Assembly (NCBI GenBank): GCA_040401595.1 | Contig: JBBAOE010000026.1 | Location: 1-36,796 of the forward strand | Direction: 5' to 3' | Length of the DNA: 36,796 bases | DNA from: RFPW01 sp040401595 | GTDB taxonomy: Bacteria > Pseudomonadota > Gammaproteobacteria > Burkholderiales > Burkholderiaceae_E | Part shown: piece after piece, positions 16,995 to 24,572 of the stretch | Layout of the letters: each line of letters opens with the position of its first letter | Numbering within the stretch: the stretch's first letter is position 1 | The notes under the pieces: generated by a model | Database searches by the model: none | Told to the model about the DNA's origin: nothing | The model's input: only the letters and a program-made list of their open reading frames with translations | Position numbers and translations under genes: made by a program

Positions 16995-17175
16995 GCGTCG
17001 GGCGTTGTCCGGGGTTGCACTGTGCGGTTGACCGAGGCGTTATGTGGAGTGTAACGATCTTCGAGACGGTCACGTCCAGCGTTTCCAGAACGTCCTACAA
17101 TCCGAACTGACTGAGGCCTTGACGGATTCCTCCGCGCCCGTTCCACCGGGTCGCCTCCATGCTCGAGGTGAGACG

Positions 17176-17697
17176 ATGAATGCTGACGAATTGCGAACGC
17201 TCCAGGCCCCGTTCAAGGCCCGCTATCGGGCTGATCCAGCGGCTGCGCACCTGCGCATGTTTGCGAGCGCGGAGTTGTTCGCGGATCGTCCAGCCTGCCG
17301 GGTTGAGAATCGCTGGGGGCCGATTGTTGCCGGACTTCATCCGGCCGCAGGGGGCGATGAGCGCGACGCCTGTTCGGTCGAAATGTTGTTGCAGGCGATG
17401 GCGGCCTGCGCCGGGGTGACCTTCAATCTGGTTGCGACCGCGATGAGTCTGCCGTTCAAATCGGTGAAGGTTGTGGTTGAGAGCGACGGAGACTTTCGTG
17501 GTGCGCTGGGTATCGCCAGGGACGTTCCTGTTGGTATGAGTACGCTGCGACTGCGCTTTGAGGTTGATTCGTCGGCGACCGATGAACAATTGACGACCGT
17601 CTTGAAGCAGACGGAGCGCTATTGCATGGTGCTCCAGACCATCAAGAATCCGCCACCGATCGAGGTCAGCCTGGAGAGGATCGATCCAGCGCAGTGA
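17176..17697 (+). CDS. OsmC-family protein
   Basis: A 173-residue protein of the OsmC/Ohr fold. The first conserved Cys is in MAACAGVTFNLVATAM and the second in ERYCMVLQTIKNPPPIEV, consistent with a peroxidase or detoxification enzyme of the YhfA-like branch rather than Ohr itself. I start it at the ATG at 17176 because CGAGGTGAG lies just before it. The frame is open back to 17044, but that part lies in the promoter gap and is not family-like. It is the third peroxide- or thiol-linked gene within 3.4 kb. Its end overlaps the opposite-strand efflux remnant by about 30 bases. Confidence 0.85.
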   Translation: MNADELRTLQAPFKARYRADPAAAHLRMFASAELFADRPACRVENRWGPIVAGLHPAAGGDERDACSVEMLLQAMAACAGVTFNLVATAMSLPFKSVKVVVESDGDFRGALGIARDVPVGMSTLRLRFEVDSSATDEQLTTVLKQTERYCMVLQTIKNPPPIEVSLERIDPAQ

Positions 17698-18265
17698 TTA
17701 CCGGCTGGTTTTCCGTCAAGCTCCGGGCGGTCCTGGCGGACTGCTCAACGGTCAGGGCTGCCTGCAAGGCCTGCGTGTCCGACTGGATCGCCTGAAGTGT
17801 ATCGGCCACATTCTGAAACGCGTTGATGACGGTGACTTGATACTGCGCAGCGGCTTGATTCAGATTCTCACGCGCCGCGCGCTCCCGGAATTTCAGCGTG
17901 CCGCCATCGAAGAGGGGTGCCGTGATGTTGCCGGCCAGATTAAAAAATGGGCCACCAGGCGAGAACATGCCAGCAATCTGGCGAGCACCGCCGCCGGCGC
18001 TGGCATCGATCGAGAATTGCGGCAAACGGTTTGCGCGCGCCACGCCCACCAGTTCGCTGATCGCCTTCAATTGCTCTTCAGCCGCGCGCGCATCGGGACG
18101 TTGCTCGATGAGCTGCGATGGCAGCGCCATTGGCAATTCCGGCGGCAATCGAAGGGTGTCCAGCGAAAAGATCTCGGGGAGATCGCTGTCCTGAGGCGAA
18201 CCACAGAGGGCACGCAGCAGGTTGCGGTTCAGGGCGAGCTGCTTTTGCAGCGGCGCCAGTAACAA
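17666..18265 (-). pseudogene. Truncated NodT-family outer-membrane efflux protein
   Basis: The translation matches the C-terminal half of NodT/OprM-type outer-membrane channel proteins: LALNRNLLRALCG, LPSQLIEQRPDARAAEEQL, VGVARANRLPQFS, PLFDGGTLKFRERAA and YQVTVINAFQNVADTL. The N-terminal half (signal peptide, lipobox, first channel repeat) is absent. A TAG stands directly before the TTG at 18265, and the sequence beyond belongs to a kinase on the other strand. Near 17710 the family pattern also stops, before the final repeat. So this is an internal fragment cut at both ends and cannot make a channel. Confidence 0.85.
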
Positions 18266-18589
18266 CTAATATCCGAAGCACTCGGGAACCTGATCGATAA
18301 CGCCATTCGGTATACCCCGAGGGGGGGGCGCATCTTAATTGAGCTGTTCAATCATCCGCCTCGAATCCTGGTTTCGGATTCGGGCCCCGGAATACCGGAC
18401 GACGAACGCGAATTGGTGTTTGAGCGCTTTACGCGCGGGCGATCGGCACTTGGTGAGGGAAGCGGGCTGGGCCTTGCGATCGTTCGCGATATTGCAAGCC
18501 TGCATGGCGCGACGGTGTCGCTGAATGTCAGTAAATTGGGTGGATTGGAAGTGACAGTGTGCTTTCCCGGATATGATGTAGACCGGTGA
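18263..18589 (+). pseudogene. C-terminal ATPase domain of a lost sensor histidine kinase
   Basis: About 108 codons in one frame encode the kinase ATP-binding domain: N-box LGNLIDNAIRYTP, G1 box VSDSGPGIPDDE, F-box VFERFTRGR and G2 box GSGLGLAIVRDIASLHG. It ends at the TGA at 18587-18589, where such proteins normally end. There is no start codon and no dimerisation or sensor domain upstream; an in-frame TAA at 18260-18262 and then the opposite-strand efflux fragment replace them. The type resembles QseC/TctE kinases of OmpR-type two-component systems. Confidence 0.85.
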
Positions 18590-18625
18590 ATCGAGCGATC
18601 TGGTTTGTTTCCAGCAGGAGTCCTG

Positions 18626-20395
18626 ATGTCTTCCCAACCGATCAACTCAATCTCAAACGGGTTTGAAGGCGCCGCGGACGGCGAAACGCCCGCAGCAAAC
18701 CTCCCTAGACCGGTCGGAATCCGGGCGACTGTCTTCGCCGCGCTGTTCGACACGAATCGCCCTGGAAATTATCAGGAGCGCTTTGACAGCTTCACCGCAA
18801 CCCTGATTGTTGCCAACCTGTTGGCGCTCATGCTGGAGCATGTTCCATCGATCCATGACGCCTATGAGGGTTTATTTCAGGTCTTCGATCTGTTTTCTCT
18901 GGTGGTGTTTTCAATCGAATATGTCCTGCGCTTATACACAGCGCCGGAAATGCCGGAATTCAAAGGCAAGGGCCTTACCCGCTTGCGCTGGGCGACGCAG
19001 CCCATGTCCCTCATTGATCTCGCAGCGATTCTGCCGTTTTACCTCTCCCTGTTCATTTCCGTTGACTTGCGAGCGCTGCGAGCGCTGCGACTGCTGCGAC
19101 TGCTCAAACTGACCCGGATTCTGGTGCCGGCGATCCGCGAGTTCCGCGAGCGCAATGCAGGTCGGACCTTCCGTCAGAAGGTGCATTCCCTATTCTTCCT
19201 GACGCCGCAGTCCGGAAAATTGGGCTCGATGCTGGACAGCTTTTTTGCTTTCTGGGTGCTGTTGTCCGTAGTTGCCGTCATTCTCGAGACAGTTCATTCA
19301 ATTCATGAGCCGCTCGCATTTGAATTCAAGATCCTCGATTACATCGCGGTCGCTCTCTTCTCAACGGAGTACCTTGCACGGATTTATTGCATTCCGGAGG
19401 ATCCGGAGTTCAAGCACCGATTCTCCTCCATGTCTCGTCTGAAATACGGGTTCACCGTCGGCGCGCTGATTGACCTGATTGCGATTCTGCCGTTCTTTCT
19501 CGAGCTTTTCTTACACCATCTGTTTGACCTCCGGTTCATGCGGGTTTTCCGCTTGCTGCGATTGCTCAAGCTCACGCGTTACAGCGGCGCGATGGGTACC
19601 TTGGTCAAAGTGATGAAGCGCGAAAAAGAGACTTTGAGTGCGGCAAGTTTCGTCCTCGTGTTGATTATTATTCTCACTGCAAGTCTCGGGTATTTAATCG
19701 AGCACGAGGCGCAGCCCGATAAATATGAAAATATTCCGCAGTCGATTTATTGGGCGGTGGTGACCCTCGTCAGCGTCGGCTATGGGGATATTTCGCCAGT
19801 GACCCCGTTGGGTCGCAGCCTGACCGCAATCCTGGCGATGTTGGCTATTGCGTTGTTTGCAATGCCCGCTGGCTTGTTGGCTTCAGCGTTTAACGATCAG
19901 TTGCGCATGGATCGTGATGATTTTGAGAACAAGGTTCGCCATGCTTTGGAGGATGGTGTCTTGAACAAGATCGAGCGCGAAATGCTGCAGGCTGAGGCCA
20001 AAAGCCTCCATATGGCGCCCTCGGAAGTCGATCGCGTGGTGACCAAGGTGAAACGACTCCTCGTCGAAGAGGCTCGAGACGAGGCGGAGCGCGTCAAACA
20101 ACAGCATGAGCGCGTCTCAGCCAAAGAATTACTCGATAAGGCCAAGCGGCAGGGCGGTCATTCTGGTGGCGGTGCGCCCGGTCTGACGATTCCGCCGGAG
20201 GTTCTGGCGGCGCAACCGGATCTGGCGTTCGAGCAGGCGCGACTGGTGATTGCGCGATTGTTCATGATCCGCTCATCACTGCCAGATGCGAAGAGGGTCG
20301 AAGACCTCTTTGCGGATCCTTCCCGGGCCAGTGCACAGGATCTCGCACTCTGGCGGGCCCTGTCCCGAGCTGATCAGCCCGGCTCTGGCGCCTGA
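18626..20395 (+). CDS. Potassium channel with two tandem voltage-sensor domains and one pore
   Basis: A 589-residue membrane protein. Residues 53-165 form one S1-S4 voltage sensor: S2 with FSIEYVLRLY, S3 with LIDLAAILPFYL, and an Arg-rich S4 from 149 to 164. Residues 204-320 form a second: FSTEYLARIY, LIDLIAILPFFL, and S4 from 303 to 318. Both S4 segments end in RLLRLLKLTR. Only the second is followed by S5, a pore loop with the potassium filter SVGYGD (383-388) and S6. A cytoplasmic tail of about 160 residues includes a TerB-like acidic stretch (DGVLNKIEREML) and a charged, probably coiled-coil segment. AGGAG is 5 bases before the ATG. Potassium selectivity follows from the filter; why the sensor is duplicated is unknown. 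Confidence 0.9.
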   Translation: MSSQPINSISNGFEGAADGETPAANLPRPVGIRATVFAALFDTNRPGNYQERFDSFTATLIVANLLALMLEHVPSIHDAYEGLFQVFDLFSLVVFSIEYVLRLYTAPEMPEFKGKGLTRLRWATQPMSLIDLAAILPFYLSLFISVDLRALRALRLLRLLKLTRILVPAIREFRERNAGRTFRQKVHSLFFLTPQSGKLGSMLDSFFAFWVLLSVVAVILETVHSIHEPLAFEFKILDYIAVALFSTEYLARIYCIPEDPEFKHRFSSMSRLKYGFTVGALIDLIAILPFFLELFLHHLFDLRFMRVFRLLRLLKLTRYSGAMGTLVKVMKREKETLSAASFVLVLIIILTASLGYLIEHEAQPDKYENIPQSIYWAVVTLVSVGYGDISPVTPLGRSLTAILAMLAIALFAMPAGLLASAFNDQLRMDRDDFENKVRHALEDGVLNKIEREMLQAEAKSLHMAPSEVDRVVTKVKRLLVEEARDEAERVKQQHERVSAKELLDKAKRQGGHSGGGAPGLTIPPEVLAAQPDLAFEQARLVIARLFMIRSSLPDAKRVEDLFADPSRASAQDLALWRALSRADQPGSGA

Positions 20396-20396
20396 C

Positions 20397-20425
20397 CAGG
20401 CGCGGATGATTTGATCTCGCGCCTG
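20397..20425. terminator. Hairpin between the channel gene and fbpC
   Basis: CAGGCGCG (20397-20404) and CGCGCCTG (20418-20425) form a perfect 8-bp stem with a 13-base loop, one base after the channel stop and between convergent genes. No T-run follows. It probably serves as a two-way transcription stop. Confidence 0.45.
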
Positions 20426-20456
20426 ACGGTGGCGCAGATCGGTTGATCTGACGCCT

Positions 20457-21569
20457 TTAGTCCTGGGGAATGCTGGGCAACGCGGTAGCGCCGCGCCCAG
20501 CTGGGAAGGTGATGATGTGATCGGCATCGAAGCGAACGCCAATGTGCTCGCCGACGGCATGGTTATGGTGGCTGGGGACCATGGCCAGCATCGTCGCGCC
20601 GCTTGGCAAGCGAAGGGTGTAGAGGAATTCGGCGCCCCGGAACGATTTTCGAACCACTTCGGCCAGGAGCGGACTGGCGTCATCATGGATGACGTCATCC
20701 GGCCTGAGCAGCACCGTGACTCGACCTTGTGCATCGGCGTTGCGTTCGACGTCTGCACGATCCACTTCAGGTAGGGGCAGCGTACCGAGTTCCATGTCCA
20801 ACTGGGGTGTGCCGTCCTGCAGGATCCGCCGCCCTGGCAGGAAGGCCCCCATGCCAATGAAGTCGGCGACAACCCTGGTGGCCGGCCGGTGATATAGCAT
20901 CCAGGGCGAATCCCACTGCAGAATCTGTCCTTCATGCATGACCCCAATGGCGTCCGCCATGGCAAAGGCTTCGTACTGGTCGTGCGTCACCAGTAGCGCG
21001 GTCGTCCCGTCAGCCTGCAGAATTTCGCGAACCTCGATCGCCAGGCGTTCACGCAGATCCGGGTCCAGGTTGGAGAAGGGTTCGTCCAGCAGGAGTAGTC
21101 GCGGGCGGGGAGCCAGCGCCCGTGCCAATGCAACCCGTTGCTGCTGGCCGCCAGAGAGCGCTTGAGGGCTTCGCTGTCCGCTATCGTCGAGCCCAACCAG
21201 CGCCAGCAGTTGGTTGATCCGATCCAAGCGTTCGGCCCGACTCCAGTGTCGCAGACCAAACCCGATGTTTTCCGACACCGTCAGGTGCGGAAAGAGTGCG
21301 TAGTCCTGAAACACCACCCCCACGCCTCGATGCTCGGGTGCGACCCAATGACCCGGGCCGGCCATCAGATCCCCGTCCAGGCGGATCTGTCCACTGGTGG
21401 GGGCCAGGAATCCGGCGATGGCTCGCAGGACCGTTGTCTTGCCGCATCCCGACGGTCCGAGCACGCAGCCAATCTCCCCGCGCGTCAGTTTCAGCGTCAG
21501 AGTCCGCACCACAGGGTCGGTCGTCCCCGGGAATTGCACGCTGAGCTGGTCGAGCTGGAGAAGTGGCAT
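20457..21569 (-). CDS. fbpC: FbpC-type ABC ATPase (ferric iron import family)
   Basis: ATPase of the FbpC/AfuC/PotA group. The 370-residue protein has Walker A GPSGCGKT (38-45), Q-loop VVFQDYALFPHLTV, signature LSGGQQQR, Walker B LLLLDEPFSNLDP and H-loop VTHDQYEAFAMAD. A C-terminal TOBE-type domain includes LLRPDDVIHDD. It diverges from a two-domain permease of the same transporter family across about 50 bases. No periplasmic binding protein gene is in the window. Ferric iron is the usual cargo of this pairing, but thiamine and other cargo are known for relatives, so the substrate is probable, not proved. Confidence 0.85.
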   Translation of the reverse strand: MPLLQLDQLSVQFPGTTDPVVRTLTLKLTRGEIGCVLGPSGCGKTTVLRAIAGFLAPTSGQIRLDGDLMAGPGHWVAPEHRGVGVVFQDYALFPHLTVSENIGFGLRHWSRAERLDRINQLLALVGLDDSGQRSPQALSGGQQQRVALARALAPRPRLLLLDEPFSNLDPDLRERLAIEVREILQADGTTALLVTHDQYEAFAMADAIGVMHEGQILQWDSPWMLYHRPATRVVADFIGMGAFLPGRRILQDGTPQLDMELGTLPLPEVDRADVERNADAQGRVTVLLRPDDVIHDDASPLLAEVVRKSFRGAEFLYTLRLPSGATMLAMVPSHHNHAVGEHIGVRFDADHIITFPAGRGATALPSIPQD

Positions 21570-21599
21570 GAATGCGAATGACTATAATTTAGATTCATG
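21567..21599. promoter_or_regulatory. Shared fbpC/fbpB promoter with symmetrical operator
   Basis: A perfect 7-bp inverted repeat, CATGAAT (21567-21573) and ATTCATG (21593-21599), brackets a consensus -10 element TATAAT (21583-21588, plus strand). On the minus strand TATAGT lies only a few bases before the fbpC start codon, so fbpC may be made from a nearly leaderless message. The AT-rich dyad GAAT-N13-ATTC (21576-21596) loosely resembles a Fur site, which would suit an iron transporter. Fur binding is inference. Confidence 0.5.
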
Positions 21600-21619
21600 A
21601 AATTCTAGCGCCCCAGCTT

Positions 21620-23215
21620 TTGATTGCCACCCGCTTCTTGCATAGTGTTGCTACGGCTGCAGCCTTTCTAGTGATCGCTCCGGTTCTCGCCGTTGTCCAT
21701 CAGTCCTTGCTCGGTGCAGGGCAGGGGGCGCTCGAGCATCTGACGCAGACGGTCCTGCCCCGATTCATCCTGACCTCGGTCGAGCTTTCTGCGGCGGTCT
21801 TGGCCCTGACTCTGCTCATGGGGGTGGGCTGCGCCTGGCTCGTCGCCGCCTTTGAATTTCCGCTACGGCGCTGGCTGGTACCCGCACTGATCCTGCCGCT
21901 CGCGGTACCTGCGTTCGTCATGGCCTATGCCTATACCGACGCGTTTGATTCTTCCGGGTATTTGCGACACCTACTGGCTCGATGGACGGGTGGTGCGGTG
22001 GGAGGGCCCGGACAGTGGTTTGAGATTCGTTCTCTCGCCGGTGCAGCGCTCATGCTGAGCCTTGCCTTGTATCCCTATGTCTTTCTACTGGCGCGGGTGG
22101 CGTTCGCGGAGCGCAGCCTGGCCCTGGCCGAGGCGGCCCGAAGTCTTGGCGTTTCTGGCCTGGCGCTCTGGTGGCGGGTGACGGTTCCGGCGGCTCGACC
22201 CGCCATCGTGGCGGGTGCAGCACTCGTGCTGATGGAATCGCTGGCCGATTTTGGCGCGGTGTCCTATTTTGCCGTCGATACCCTGTCGGCTGGAATTTAC
22301 CGGGCTTGGCAGGGCATGGGGGATTCAGTGGCGGCGGCCCGATTGGCGGTGACCCTGCTCGTCGGGCTGGGCGTATTGGCCTGGGTAGAGCGACACTTTC
22401 GCAGCCAGCTGGAGAGCCCGATGCGGCCTGGGCGGTCGCCCCAGCGTCGTCGCCTTCAGGGTGCGGCAGGCGGGATGGCTGCGCTGGCCTGCGGGCTACC
22501 GGCCTTACTCGGATTTGTGCTCCCGGTCCTCCTGTTGATTCGGGCCGCTTGGTCTGCGGATGGCGGGTTTGACGCCCGGATCTGGTCCTGGACCATGAAT
22601 TCCGCGTTGCTTGGCGCCAGTGGCGCCGCCGTGACGGTGACCGGCGCACTGTTGGCCGCGTATGCGGTTAGGCTGGCACCCGGTTCGTGGAACGTCTGGG
22701 CCTCCAGAATCGCCTGCAGCGGCTATGCATTGCCCGGGGTTGTGATTGCAGTCGGAATGCTCTCGATTTTGCAACTCGCGGATGTGCTCGGAATGTCCTG
22801 GTTGCGCGGCGGCTTGTGGATCCTGGTGTGGGCGTATTGCGTTCGATTCTTTTCGGTTGCTTTCCAGTCCTTGCAAGCGGGATTGAGGCGCATCAGTCCT
22901 GCGATGGACGCCAGTGCAAGATCGCTCGGGGATTCCCCCGCCATGGTCCTACGCCGGGTGCATTGGCCGATGCTGAAGCCCTCCGTTGGCGTTGCCGCGC
23001 TCCTCGTCTTCGTGGATGGGTTGAAGGAATTGCCGGCAACACTGGTCCTGCGCCCGTTTGATTTTGATACGCTCGCCGTCGTGGCTTATCAATTCGCATC
23101 GGATGAACGCCTTTCAATGGCAGCTGCGCCTTCTTTGGTTATTGTGGCACTCGCGCTAATTCCAACCGCCTGGCTTGCATGGCGTGTTAATATAAAAGGC
23201 TCTGCAGGCGCGTAG
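21620..23215 (+). CDS. fbpB: FbpB-type ABC permease with two fused permease domains
   Basis: A 531-residue inner-membrane protein made of two binding-protein-dependent permease domains in one chain, as in FbpB/ThiP. Each half has about six helices and its own ATPase-coupling loop: LAEAARSLGVSGLALWWRVTVP in the first and DASARSLGDSPAMVLRRVHWP (both in part) in the second. Other marks are LADFGAVSYFAVDTLSAGIYRAW in the first half and DGLKELPATLVLRPF late in the second. The start is a TTG at 20-odd bases after TATAAT with no clear ribosome binding site; no better start exists. Its last codons and TAG stop lie inside the tRNA-Val gene. Confidence 0.85.
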   Translation: MIATRFLHSVATAAAFLVIAPVLAVVHQSLLGAGQGALEHLTQTVLPRFILTSVELSAAVLALTLLMGVGCAWLVAAFEFPLRRWLVPALILPLAVPAFVMAYAYTDAFDSSGYLRHLLARWTGGAVGGPGQWFEIRSLAGAALMLSLALYPYVFLLARVAFAERSLALAEAARSLGVSGLALWWRVTVPAARPAIVAGAALVLMESLADFGAVSYFAVDTLSAGIYRAWQGMGDSVAAARLAVTLLVGLGVLAWVERHFRSQLESPMRPGRSPQRRRLQGAAGGMAALACGLPALLGFVLPVLLLIRAAWSADGGFDARIWSWTMNSALLGASGAAVTVTGALLAAYAVRLAPGSWNVWASRIACSGYALPGVVIAVGMLSILQLADVLGMSWLRGGLWILVWAYCVRFFSVAFQSLQAGLRRISPAMDASARSLGDSPAMVLRRVHWPMLKPSVGVAALLVFVDGLKELPATLVLRPFDFDTLAVVAYQFASDERLSMAAAPSLVIVALALIPTAWLAWRVNIKGSAGA

Positions 23216-23282
23216 CTCAGTTGGTTAGAGCACCACCTTGACATGGTGGGGGTCGTTGGTTCGAATCCAATCGCGCCTACCA
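23206..23282 (+). tRNA. tRNA-Val, anticodon GAC
   Basis: All four arms can be drawn. The acceptor stem is AGGCGCG (23206-23212) paired perfectly with CGCGCCT (23272-23278); the D arm is GCTCAGTTGGTTAGAGC; the anticodon stem CCACC/GGTGG encloses loop TTGACAT, giving GAC; the T arm has TTCGAAT. Discriminator A and encoded CCA end the 77-base gene. TATAAA at 23191-23196 is a likely -10 element, so its promoter lies inside the end of fbpB. The first ten bases are shared with the fbpB coding region. Confidence 0.97.
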
Positions 23283-23305
23283 GATTTCCGATTCGAAGTC
23301 TGGAA

Positions 23306-23350
23306 CCCTTCTGCGAAGGGAAGCCCTGAGAGCCGCGCCAGGCGGGCTTC
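23306..23350 (+). other. Two hairpins downstream of tRNA-Val
   Basis: A perfect stem CCCTTC (23306-23311)/GAAGGG (23315-23320) with loop TGC is followed by GAAGCCC (23320-23326)/GGGCTTC (23344-23350). No T-run follows. They may end or protect the tRNA precursor. The second resembles in sequence the terminator after tRNA-Pro (shared GCGGGCTT on the 3' arm). Confidence 0.35.
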
Positions 23351-23503
23351 AGGCGAAAACGCAGGGATCGTCGTATTTTCCGACACGCCCGCTTTTACCC
23401 AACCCATGAAGTTTTGTGCCTCGCGCGTCTTCTGGTTGTTGGCCTACCCCCGTCAGAGCCACGAGATGTTGATCGATGCGCATACCCGTTCGTTCGCGGC
23501 GTT

Positions 23504-23827
23504 CTGGTGATTCTGGACGAGTGGGGCTACTTGCCGTTCAGCCAAGCAGGAGTCGCGCTGCTGTTTCACCTGCTCAGCAAGCTCGACGAGCACACCAGCG
23601 TGATGATCACGACCAATCTGGACTGCGGTGAATGGTCCAGCGTTTTCTAGGACGCCAAGATGACGACCGCACTGCTCGATCGCCTCACGCGCCACTGTCA
23701 TATCGTGGAGACTGGCAACGAATCGATTCGGTTCAGTCGCAGTAAGGCTGAAGCCAAGATGCGCATCCGAGCCCGAGAGCAAGCCCGCAGGGATGTCCAA
23801 TCCGGGACTGCAGTCGAACCATTCTGA
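23504..23827 (+). pseudogene. istB: istB fragment (IS21 transposition helper ATPase)
   Basis: The frame encodes the C-terminal part of IstB, the AAA+ helper of the IS21 transposase. It starts at the Walker B region (VILDEWGYLPFSQAG), then LLFHLLSKLDEHTSV, ITTNLDCGEWSSVF, KMTTALLDRLTRHCHIVETGNES. A TAG at 23648-23650 replaces the codon between SSVF and DAK, where intact copies have Gly. The P-loop half is absent; the sequence upstream of 23504 does not match the family. The reading frame then continues unbroken to a TGA at 23825. Confidence 0.85.
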
Positions 23828-23978
23828 GCGCGAGCAACGCCGAGGGCTGATTAGCTACGGGCTCCGCCCTAGGCCGATCGCCCCTCGAAAACAGAACGAT
23901 AAAAACGAGTTAAACGACCCAGCAAGGCGCTACACTCGTCCACAGCCGAACGCCTCAAAGTCCGCTTCCGCCCCTTGC

Positions 23979-24021
23979 TCAAATTTCAGTCGGCACGGTG
24001 GCTCAATTCTCAGTCGGCGCC
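23979..24021 (+). repeat. Paired IS21-type terminal repeats
   Basis: Positions 23979-23998 and 24002-24021 are two imperfect 20-base copies: both begin CTCAA, and both contain TCAGTCGGC. IS21-family ends carry several such copies, which bind the transposase. They mark the right end of the istB-containing remnant. Confidence 0.65.
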
Positions 24022-24043
24022 AACATCAAAAGGGGCAAAAAGA

Positions 24044-24493
24044 TTGAAAAATCCGAATCGATTGAATCTGAGGGTCAAAAACACAACTTCTGCTATTTGT
24101 TTGGCCATGCTCGTCTATTGTTCGGCGGCATTCGGACAAGGAAATTTACTTGATCTTTATGTCTGCAAAAATGAGGCATCAGCAGACGGCTGCAATAAGG
24201 GTTGCAAAATCAAGAAAAATGTAAAGAGAAGTTATAAGGCAAACAAGGAGGAAAAATCGGTCGTTGAAGTGAATTACAATGAGAAGTCGAATGCTTCGAC
24301 TAGATTGCAGACTAATTGTATGATTTTTGACGAAAGAAACTGGGACTGCTCTTACGACTCAGCCGGGAAATACAATCCCAAGAAAAAATTCAAGATGGCA
24401 AACGGTGTCGTCACAAAGAACGAGTTAGTCAAAGACACAAGCACAAGCGGTGATGTGTATCTGAATACATCCTATTGTGCAAAAATGAATTGA
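24044..24493 (+). CDS. Small secreted cysteine-rich protein of unknown function
   Basis: I do not recognise a family. The 149-residue translation begins with a signal peptide (AICLAMLVYCSAAFGQ, cut after GQ or FGQ). The mature part is Lys- and Asn-rich and basic and has six cysteines (in VCKNE, GCNKGCK, TNCMI, WDCSY and SYCAK), enough for three disulfides. The start is a TTG at 24044 with AGGGG (24031-24035) 8 bases upstream; the frame continues up into the IS21 end, which must be accidental. The gene is much more AT-rich than its neighbours, sits directly behind an IS remnant and is bracketed by G4/C4 repeats, all pointing to recent acquisition. An exported inhibitor, toxin or immunity protein is possible but unsupported. 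Confidence 0.55.
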   Translation: MKNPNRLNLRVKNTTSAICLAMLVYCSAAFGQGNLLDLYVCKNEASADGCNKGCKIKKNVKRSYKANKEEKSVVEVNYNEKSNASTRLQTNCMIFDERNWDCSYDSAGKYNPKKKFKMANGVVTKNELVKDTSTSGDVYLNTSYCAKMN

Positions 24494-24572
24494 CATTGAA
24501 AATTGGTATTTGTCCAACCGATTGCAACCGAGCGTACGGCGCAGAAGTTGAGGTTAACGAACATTTCGATTT

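Larger units (their letters stand above)
23504..24021 (+). mobile_element. Remnant of an IS21-family insertion sequence (right end)
   Basis: A broken istB frame (23504-23827) is followed by about 150 non-coding bases and then two copies of a CTCAA-TCAGTCGGC-type terminal repeat (23979-24021), the arrangement expected at the right end of an IS21 element. The istA gene, the first half of istB and the left end are missing, so the element cannot move. It sits about 220 bases from the end of tRNA-Val. Confidence 0.75.

Noticed and set aside
23975..24043. Earlier TTG start for the cysteine-rich protein
   Set aside because: These codons lie in the IS21 terminal repeats and precede the signal peptide; the TTG at 24044 has a ribosome binding site.
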